A stretch of 64,000 nt of DNA from Isoetes taiwanensis (lineage: Eukaryota > Streptophyta > Lycopodiopsida > Isoetales > Isoetaceae), in NCBI GenBank assembly GCA_021234155.1, contig JAJEKV010000080.1, positions 2,058,623-2,122,622 of the forward strand, read 5' to 3'. The position numbers and the translations under genes are program-made. Shown here piece after piece: positions 56,241 through 64,000 of the stretch; positions within the stretch are counted from its first letter, which is position 1, and the number at the start of each line of letters is the position of its first letter. The notes below the pieces were generated by a model. The model was given only the letters and a program-made list of their open reading frames with translations. It made no database searches and was not told the origin of the DNA.

Positions 56241-59200
56241 TTGCGGAAAGATCAGTGCAGAAATTGCAAAGGTTTTGGTCATCATGCAATCAACTGCCCA
56301 AGCAAATCTCGATCTGATGACTCTCCCAAGACCAAGACTGAGGAAGTTGCTCAAGCTGTGGAAGCTCTGTCCATTAAAGAAGAAAGCTGTTTCATTGAGG
56401 AAGCCTGTTTCATTGAGGAAGCCTGTCATGTTCAGACCACCACACCTCCTCCTGTTGCTATTGTTGCCTCTCTTCTCCAAGAAGAGGATTTCTACTATGA
56501 AGATACTGCTGAATGTCTTTCCCTACCAATTGCTGTTGAAGGTCCCAGTTTTTTTGAAGCAACCTGCTTGATAGAAGATGCATGCCTTGTTCACCCACCA
56601 GTAGAATCTCTCGTTCCAACTTCAGTCCTCACTATAGACTCAGCTTGTACTTCCATCATGGTCCAAGATCCCAAACTCCTTACGGTTTCATCTCCCACTC
56701 AAGGTGCAGTTCAATTTGGTTCACAGGCTGAGGCTCAGATAACAGCAAAAGGCATATTCAAATTTCCTCTCCTCAATGGCACCTCTTATTCACTTCCTGA
56801 TGCACTGCTTGTTCCTGAACTTCAGAGAAATCTGCTGTCTGTGGCTCGTCTCACTGATGAACATATGATCATTGTTTTCAATAATTCTCAAGTTCTCTTT
56901 TACTCTGACGATGCTCTCATTCAAGGAGACCCTCTTGCCATTGGTTACAGAACTGGCAATCTGTATGAAATGCCTCTCTCATCTCCAAACGAAGCTCTGC
57001 TCACGGCCTCATCCAATACTCTTCACCTTTGGTACAACAGGCTAGCTCATGTCAATCTGAGGACTTTGAGATATCTGCTCCATCATGGAATGGCAATTGG
57101 CATTGATTCACTTCCTTCTGGAGATATTTCTATCTGTCATGCTTGTATGCTAGGCAAGCATGCTAGACGTGCATTTACAGCCATAGGCACAAGGGCAGAC
57201 TCCATTTTGGATTTGATCCATTCGGATCTCTGTGGACCTATGGAGATTACGGCGGTGCAAGGCAATGCATATTATATTCTTTTTGTTGATGATCACAGCC
57301 GACGGGTATTTGCATACTTCCTCAAATGCAAAAGCCAAGCTCTTGATGCCTTCCTTATGTTCAAAGCTGCAGTGGAGAATCAAACTGGCCGCCACATTCG
57401 TTGTCTTAAGCATCGGATGGAGGAGGCGAATATCTCGAGCAATCAAGAAATTTGTCCGATCTCGGGTATACATAGGCAATTACACCACAAGACATACCCC
57501 GAACAAAACGGGTCGCTGAGCGCAACGCGAACCATATGTGAAGGCGGCTAAAAAGTTTGCTTGTTCAAGCACAACTATCTCGGCAATTTCAGGGGAGGAA
57601 GTCGTGGCCACCGCATTCACGTTCAGAACAAATTACCTACGGTTGCAGTCCCTGGTAAAACTCCTCATGAAGCTTGGTATGGTCAAAAATCTGATCTTTC
57701 TTATATTCGCACTTTTGGTTGCATAGTCTATGTCCAAGTCCCCAACGATCTTCGTTCCAAGTTTTGTAGACAAAAGCATTTGTTTGTCGGTTCATTGGAT
57801 ACTCTCCAAATCACAAGGCCTACAAATGTTGGGATCCCCTTGAAAATAAAGTTTACATCAAAGAACGATGTGCATTTTGATGAGTCCAAATTCCGATCCA
57901 ATTCCGGATATGAATACTGATTTTATTGATTGGGACACTCTTGTTTCTGACCCACCTAGTCTTCTCATTGATCTAGAAGCTGAGCGACTTGCTAGATCCC
58001 ATGTTCACCCTCCTGTTGCTGCTGTTGATCCTCTTGAGCAATCAGACCCTGCCCATGTTCCTCCCCTTGATCCTGCCCCACTATTGCGAAGGTCAGAGCG
58101 TACTCGAAGACCCACTCAAAAGCTCATTGAACAAGCCGAATGCAGCATTGCTGAATGGGTTTGTTTGGCAACCACAAACGCACCACCCACCATTCATCTT
58201 GCTCTCCATGGCCCTGAAGGCATTCACTGGAAACAAGCTGCTGAGGAAGAAATTGCATCCATGCATGCAAATGGTGTTTGGACGCTCACTTCCCTGCCTC
58301 CAGGTCGTTCTGCAGTCGACTGTAAGTGGATTTTTTCCAAGAAACTACACCCAGATGGTTCATTGCAGAGGTACAAAGCTCGTCTTGTGGCTCGTGGGTT
58401 CACACAAGTTCGAGGTGTTGATTTTCATGATACTTACTCTCCAGTGGTTCATATGAGCGGGTCGAGAACCATTCTTTAGATTTGCAGCCCCGGCATGATT
58501 GGGAAATTTTACAACTAGATGTGCAGGCGATGCGTTCTTGCATGGAACTCTCCATGAAGATCGTACATGAAGCGACCACCGGCTTTGAGGATTCCGGCCC
58601 ATCCCGAACATGTTTGCCACTTACACCGAGCTATTTATGGTCTTAAACAAGCTTCCAAAGCTTGGTTTCAACGCTTTGATGTAGCACTTCAAGATCTGAA
58701 ATTTCAGAATGCTCCCTAGGATACTAATATTTCGGGCATCACGCGAAGATTCCGTCGTCATCATCGTATACCCACGTTGATGATCTCTTGCTGATCGGCA
58801 ACAATCGAAGCTCATTTGGATGGTGTTTATCAACACCTTAATACTCTATTTTCCATGAAGTTCTTGGCTAAGCCTCATTCTTTCTTGGCATCCATATTGC
58901 ACTTAAATCGCGGTACTGTGAAGTCTCCACATTGATCAGCGGAGATATATCCAAGAGATCTTAGAATGATTTGGCATGAGCTCTGCCCATCCCAGTGCTA
59001 TTCCTATGGAACCTAGCCTTAGACTCTTTGATGACATTTCTGATACGTCCCCCCCGCTCCCGATCTTCCTTACGGATCCCTCATTGGCGACCTCATGTAT
59101 GTGATGATTGCTACCGGACCGACATTTGCTATTCGGTAATCACGCTCAGCCAATTCAATGACAAGTTCACCTCTCAGCATTGGAACCTTGCCAAAAGAAT

Positions 59201-59730
59201 CCTACGGTATCTTCAAGGCACTCCCCACCATGGAGTAATTAACTTATTCTGCCACTGCTTTTCCTGAATTAACCTTGATGGTGGATGCCAGTCATGGCAC
59301 TAATGTGCATAGTAGATCTACCACCGGCTGTTGCTACTTATATTATGGTGGTCTCTTGGGGTGGTTGTCTAAAAAACAAGCCGTTGTAGCTCGATCTTCG
59401 GCTGAAGCAGAATACTTAGCCTTGTCTCATGGAGCCCGGGATTTGGTTGCTTACTATCAACTTCTCCAGTTTGTCCAAGCTCCTCCAGCCCTGCCCATCT
59501 CTGTTTGTATTGATAATCAAAGTGCCATCAATATGGCTCAATGTTCAGCCCACAGACCTCGAACACGTCACATCCCCATCCATTATCACTATGTTCGACA
59601 ACAGATTGACGAAAAGTTCATCAAGTTGCAGTATTTGCCCACTCAAGACATGTTAGCAGATTCCTTCACCAAAGCTCTTCCGCGAGGTTCTCTTCTGCAC
59701 CACCGTCAAGCCATGGGAATTACTCGTTGA
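56241..59730 (+). pseudogene. copia Pol: protease, integrase, RT, RNase H, broken
   Basis: 56241-57551 is one open frame. The zinc knuckle CRNCKGFGHHAINC comes first, then the protease active site in LTIDSACTS (Ala where Gly is usual). The GAG-pre-integrase HHCC region (LAHVNLRTLRYL, CHACMLGKHA) follows, and then the integrase start with DLCGP and VDDHSR. From about 57410 to 59250 the frame breaks repeatedly: the integrase 'PEQNG.AER' block, RT entry VDCKWIFSKK, YKARLVARGFTQ, LQLDVQA and VDDLL blocks are all recognisable in alternating frames. From 59275 the RNase H frame is clean (ARSSAEAEYLAL, the DNQSAI block, LPTQDMLADSFTKAL). Breaks cluster in one 1.8-kb segment. Confidence 0.92.
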
Positions 59731-59742
59731 TTGTCAAACTTG

Positions 59743-59751
59743 AAGGGGGAG
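59743..59751 (+). other. Polypurine tract
   Basis: aagggggag lies immediately before the 3' LTR and would prime plus-strand DNA synthesis. Confidence 0.9.
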
Positions 59752-60009
59752 TGTTAGAGCATTCAAGCTCTGACACAGATTCCTGACTCATCTCTCAGAT
59801 TCCTTGAGAGCCGTTGCATTTACATTCTTAGTTGTTGTTGTACTTTATATAGCTCCTCGAATCTCGGAGCTTCTAGTTAGTTGTTGTTGTACTTTATATA
59901 GCTCCTCGAATCTCGGAGCTTCATGTACTTATACGGATTGAGCAATCAAGTAGATCACTCAGTTTCGTTTTCGCTGTCAATCCTTCTCTATTTGGTTCCA
60001 GTCTTGACA
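59752..60009 (+). repeat. 3' LTR of the copia element
   Basis: 258 bp, identical to the 5' LTR as far as I can read base by base, including the duplicated TATA block. Confidence 0.97.
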
Positions 60010-60037
60010 TAAAGAAGTTCTAGATGAATGCTTATAC

Positions 60038-60102
60038 CTTTATATTCCCAGGTATTGTCTGTGTCAAGGGTGAGTTGAGTGATGTGTTCAGACATGTTTT
60101 CA
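60038..60102 (-). other. Orphan exon candidate beside the copia element
   Basis: The minus strand reads VEVENMSEHITQLTLDTDNT then WEYK, ending in a donor-like 'ag|gtataag'. Unassigned. It lies 28 bp outside the copia target duplication. Confidence 0.35.
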
Positions 60103-60684
60103 ACTTCAACCCATAAAAAGACCAACAACACAGTAAATGCCGAAGCTTGGCACTAGAGTTGAAAATAAAATTCAAGTTATAGTAGAAAACCATGAACGCC
60201 AATAGATCAAATAAAATCCCAAAGAATGTCCAGATTGTAAAAGCACCCTAAAACCCTCTGCACAAAAGACTCACACAATTCCATGATAAATTACAACAAA
60301 TAATGCTAATAGAAAGAGCACGGCAACAAAAGAGCATGGTTCTTGGCAAACGACAAATACTGGTAACAATTCGGGACCGAACAAAGACTGCGCATTAGAG
60401 GAAATATGGCGCCGATATAAAAAGCAAAGAATAAAATTAGGGACGCCCATAAATGGGCTAGAAATAATCCCAGAATTATATCATGACCATTGGATTAGAC
60501 CCATTCAATTGGTTACAAAATATGAATACAAAAAAGGACAAACGCAGAAGTATTCTAAAGAGGAAGTTCCTATTTTTGAGAAGTGCTAGTAAACTTCCAA
60601 AAAAACTCAAGCAACGGTGTTCATAACTCTACCTAGCCTGCCTGTTGTTGCTGCTTTCAGATGTATAAGCTAAGGCAAACCCAA
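60103..60684. other. No gene recognised
   Basis: AT-rich, A-rich stretches; nothing seen. Confidence 0.35.
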
Positions 60685-60912
60685 CTAGCTGCCCTTGAAA
60701 ATAAAATCATTTATATGGATAGTGGCTGCCTGATCTCTAAGAATCGCATCTTTATACATCTGAACAATCAAACTATGTACCTGATCTATGAATTCTTCTC
60801 TAAAACTTGCTACCCCATGTTGTGAAGCCATTCTAGAATATGTGCTTTTTGCTGCATCAGGCATTTGTTCATGTGACACACGAAAATGTTTTGCAAGGTT
60901 CCAGGTTGGAAA
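60685..60912 (-). other. Possible terminal exon, unknown gene
   Basis: Minus-strand frame reading FPTWNLAKHFRVSHEQMPDA then AAKSTYSRMASQHGVASF and REEFIDQVHSLIVQMYKDAI to a stop at 60685-60687. Uninterrupted and coding-like, family not recognised. It abuts the 138-bp dispersed repeat. Confidence 0.35.
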
Positions 60913-60937
60913 AACATGTTTACTGCCATGTGCCTAG

Positions 60938-61072
60938 TACTCAGACCCTTGTTATGATCTGATTGATAGACTGCAGGTGAAGATGCAACAACTTTTCAAA
61001 ATCTTGAAAGTGTATCCTGTTCAAGATCACTAGGACGTCTTGTTGGAGGCTCACCACCATCATGCCATGACC
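60938..61072. repeat. ~138-bp dispersed repeat, copy 2
   Basis: Direct copy of 14966-15105 (about 90% by eye), ending at the same point 'caccatcatgccatgac', just before LINE-derived sequence. Confidence 0.8.
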
Positions 61073-61079
61073 ATCTGCT

Positions 61080-61382
61080 GTGCTTGCCTCACAAACAAAG
61101 TTTCATGAAGTTGTCGCAATTGTTCGTAACTTCATTTGGGCAGGTACTAAGACAGGTGTAGTTGTGAAGGTCGCTTGGTCCACATGTATTATACCAAGAT
61201 TTGCTGGAGGTCTAGGCATGATTGACTTTCATTTACAGAGTAAAATTATGATATCTAAGTTCCTTTGTTGCTACTTGGCGGGCATGGTACATTCGTCTGG
61301 AATGAAATTGGTTGCGCAAGCACTTGAGCAGTGTATTCCTTTCATATCGGATTCACATCGAATTTATAGCGAATGCCTCTTT
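61080..61382 (+). mobile_element. LINE ORF2 fragment (region behind the RT)
   Basis: The frame reads FHEVVAIVRNFIWAGTKTG then VVVKVAWSTCIIPRFAGGLG and MIDFHLQSKIMISKFLCCYL. The pattern 'NFIW.G......K.AW...C.P...GGLG..D' is typical of the segment between RT and the zinc-finger end in plant LINEs. It is truncated on both sides; downstream frames decay from 61385. Confidence 0.8.
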
Positions 61383-61389
61383 TAGACTG

Positions 61390-62090
61390 GGTATCTCGAT
61401 TGAACAGAGATATAGATGAGTTTTGTTGCATTATACAGAGAATTCAAAAGTGTCATTGTACTTAATCAAGAGCTTAGAGATGTCACAATTAATCAGCAGT
61501 AGAACATACTGTTAGATCCTTTCCTTGAAGCCGGGTTTGACTGTAACAATTACAGGAAGATATTGCCATCATACTTGGCTGCAGAGATAGGAAAGCATTT
61601 ATTTATAAATACACAAGAAGACGTATTGGATTGAAGTGCATAATGGATTGGTGGAAGCAACTGCTGTTTAAAGCCCCTTTCTCCTCCTATTCAGACCAAT
61701 CCGGCACTCAAGAATGTATTTGTGACAAAAAGAAAGAGGTATTTATCTGCTAGATGGAAGGCAGACAAGAAATTTTTCTCTGATTGAATCAAGGAAGTAG
61801 AAGCTTGCTTACCTTTTGAAGCGAACTCCAGAAACCGTCTCATTGATGCAGGAAAACTTTTGCACTTCCTGAATCGCTGAAACACTTCCTTGAATCTTGA
61901 ATGCCCCGAAACGCTTCCTTGAATCCCCTGAATCACCACTGAACTACTGAAACGCTTCCTTGATTGCCAATTTCAGAAAAAAAATTGCCGGAGAAGAGGT
62001 GAGAAGAAAAAAAAATCCTTTCTAAAAAGCCTCTTTAAAAATAGCCGTGGGAATTTAATTCTCATCCTATCCTATCCTATATCCTATATA
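61390..62090. other. No gene recognised
   Basis: Mixed sequence, probably LINE-derived at first. 'cctgaatcgctgaaacacttccttgaat' variants repeat three times at 61868-61960, and 'tcctatcctatcctatatcc' (about 62064-62085) borders the RT relic. Confidence 0.45.
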
Positions 62091-62091
62091 T

Positions 62092-63235
62092 ATGTTGCTG
62101 AAGATGTGTAGCCCTGACTTTGAGATGTGTGTGGATGAAGATGGGTTCCCAAGATCCCCACTAGCAATTAGAGATAAATGTCGACATGACATGGAAAATA
62201 TTGCTGGGAATGTTAAGGTGGAGAACTTGGGATTACCATATTTAATGGGAACATATAAAGCACACAAGAACAAATTTAGATGGCTGACAAATGCATCGGA
62301 ATGTATATTTTCAGACATGGCTTGCCTAATTATGGAGGTCATAAAATCATTTGTACCAACATTCAATGAAATATGCTACCAATTGGATTCCAAGGTAAAA
62401 CGATTTATGGGAGTTAAGACTAGGTCATTGTGGTGGATTAATTCAACGATAGAGCTGGCTATCAATCTGCCAGAGGACATACACCATACATGGGTGGCAG
62501 CCATAGCAAGGTGCTATGAATCTATACCATTATTTGGTGACGATGGGATTACAACTATATGCGAAAGGCTCTTCTCCAAAGTTTTTGAAATAAGGTATCC
62601 TCAAAGATTAATTGGGTCTGGGAGACCTTCATCGTATAAATATACATGGAGAAATACTACCCAGACAACCAAAAATGACTTTGAGATAACACTTGAAGAA
62701 CTGGTTACAATAAACAATTACTTACTTACCAATTGTTATGTTCAGGTGGGAGACAGAGTATGGAAACAAATAAGAGGCATCCCAATGGGATTTTCATGTT
62801 CACCATTGTGGTGTAACATTTATCTTATGTTCTATGAATTTAACTTCATTAAGAGATTAGCAAAGTTGGGAAAAATTGAATATCTCATTACGTTTCAAGG
62901 ATGCATTTAGATACATGGATGACCTTAGTATATTCAATAATCCCACGGATGGATTTATTTGTGGACCCAACACAACCGAGGGTAGTGACAACCCTTCTTT
63001 GGATTTATCCATTGGATTTCCTTGAGATTAAAAGGAAGAAGCACCCCAAATATTTCCCCAATATGATTTGGGATTACCAAAATGTAATTTCTGAACATGC
63101 ATAATGCGGATTATAGACCAAGTTTATGGATCTTACATTACGACCAAATTTGATAAGAGGAGGTCGCTTCCATTCCGATTTATTCAATACATACGGTTGG
63201 CATCTAATAGGAAAATCAGCCAATGTTATAATCTT
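62092..63235 (+). pseudogene. Penelope-like reverse transcriptase, truncated
   Basis: A frame open from 62092 to 62908 encodes LGLPYLMGTYKAHKNKFRWL then TNASECIFSDM (the block that reads 'PK.HK..FR.I.N' in Penelope-like RTs). Further on it reads LEELVTINNYLLTNCYVQVG then WKQIRGIPMGFSCSPLW and MFYEFNFIKRLA. After a one-base shift near 62895 the plus strand reads DAFRYMDDLSIFNN, the YxDD catalytic block, then WIYPLDFLEIKR, then in a third frame DKRRSLPFRFIQYIRLASNR. Order and motifs (GIPMG, YMDDL, DKR..LPF) fit the Penelope-like/telomerase-like RT branch better than LINE or LTR types. No GIY-YIG endonuclease was seen. The amino end is missing or starts abruptly at a TCCTA repeat. Confidence 0.65.
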
Positions 63236-64000
63236 ATGATCCCTCGGTGATTTTATTGTTGTATTTATGTAAACGCGTCGGAGGAATTCTTGGTAGAAAT
63301 AAAGAAGACTATAGGGTGTTCAAGAAGAATGGTTTTTGGTACAAAGGCTTATGACTATTGTTAAAGCGATTGTTAATGCAAATATACCGGGGCTCCTATG
63401 GCAAAAAATGAAGGATATAAAAAGTGTTACGGATTTGAAAAACTTGTGGAAGTTGAAGTATAGGCCTACACGATTATAGATGTGGGACATGCATAGGCTT
63501 GGATGTCGAGAGATAATTTCGTATTTTAAGTTCCTAATATTTATGAGATCTTGGAGAAATTGCAAAAGGTTTTATGTTTTTATAAAAATATCATATTGGA
63601 GCATGGCATGCCAACTGGCAAAAACCTATGGTCAGGACCGGATAGGCAAGAACCGACAGGGGTTTTATTGCATTTCGGAACCATGTATGTGGCGATTCTC
63701 CCAATCTTTGCATTCAACAGGTCTGCCGAAGTTTTGAGTTGCATCTTGGGCTTACTGAGACCATGCAGATGGAACCAGGGAATCTTTGGGATAAAGCAAG
63801 ACGGTTACCTGGGTGTATGAGATCAAGCATCCAATTGCAAGGTTAGAAGGATCGCTTAGTAGATTGGAGAACACAAGTTCTTAATCTTATTGAATCTAAG
63901 ATGTAATTTACGCATTTACGTTTTGCTTATTCCGAAAATGGGTTCTGAATCGGATCTGTAGAATACCTCTTGGGAATTAAGCCACAAGGATTATGTAAGA
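63236..64000. other. Downstream part of the RT relic, unassigned
   Basis: Fragmented frames (for example WRTQVLNLIESKM near 63860) with no domain I can name. May be the carboxy-terminal part of the RT element. The window ends here. Confidence 0.35.

Larger units (their letters stand above)
55236..60014 (+). mobile_element. Complete Ty1/copia LTR retrotransposon
   Basis: Two 258-bp LTRs (55241-55498, 59752-60009) start TGTTAG and end TTGACA and look identical. A perfect 5-bp target duplication TAAAG flanks the element (55236-55240, 60010-60014). The primer site, gag, protease-integrase-RT-RNase H in copia order and a polypurine tract are all present. Total length is about 4.77 kb. The internal coding region is broken (see gag and pol), so this copy is not autonomous as written. 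Confidence 0.97.

Overview
The window looks like nuclear DNA of a land plant with a large, repeat-filled genome. Evidence: a CCCTAAA-type telomeric tract, a Ty1/copia element primed by initiator tRNA-Met, a CACTA (En/Spm) relic, a plant G-type lectin receptor kinase, and exon pieces with plant-like protein sequence. A Penelope-like reverse transcriptase and the unusual satellites would fit a non-flowering plant such as a fern or gymnosperm, but I cannot place the species.

Layout. 0-2.8 kb: 2.4 copies of a GC-rich ~1.12-kb tandem repeat. 2.8-9.7 kb: a decayed CACTA transposon (Tnp2 transposase on the minus strand) holding an interstitial telomeric tract. 11-13 kb: broken SNF2-helicase exons with a B3-domain fragment between them. 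13.5-17.1 kb: a MITE-like inverted repeat, two LINE remnants and an AAAAGAG microsatellite. 17.3-23.2 kb: satellite territory made of a ~290-bp repeat, tRNA-derived SINE-like units, TTCnnGAA arrays that form perfect heat-shock-element strings, and GAATCT-rich arrays. 23.7-26.1 kb: one intact single-exon receptor kinase, the best gene in the window, followed directly by a 25S rRNA fragment. 26.4-33 kb: hairpins and more GAATCT arrays. 35.2-35.5 kb: a mitochondrial ribosomal protein mL54 frame. 35.9-37.9 kb: a foldback element and an 866-bp tandem duplication. 38.3-39.3 kb: a LINE 3' end. 39.9-54.5 kb: a mosaic of gene pieces (TMEM147, glyoxalase I, a TPR protein, a receptor kinase, purple acid phosphatase, beta-adaptin) with a clear Helitron 3' terminus at 53.4 kb. 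55.2-60.0 kb: a complete copia element with LTRs that look identical and a 5-bp target duplication. 61-63.3 kb: a LINE piece and the Penelope-like RT.

Only the receptor kinase, and probably mL54, look able to encode a full protein. Most other coding sequence is broken by single-base indels. In the copia element these cluster in one segment although the LTRs look identical, so consensus error may explain part of the apparent decay. The genes do not form a pathway; the window is mainly a record of transposon insertion, gene-fragment capture and satellite growth.
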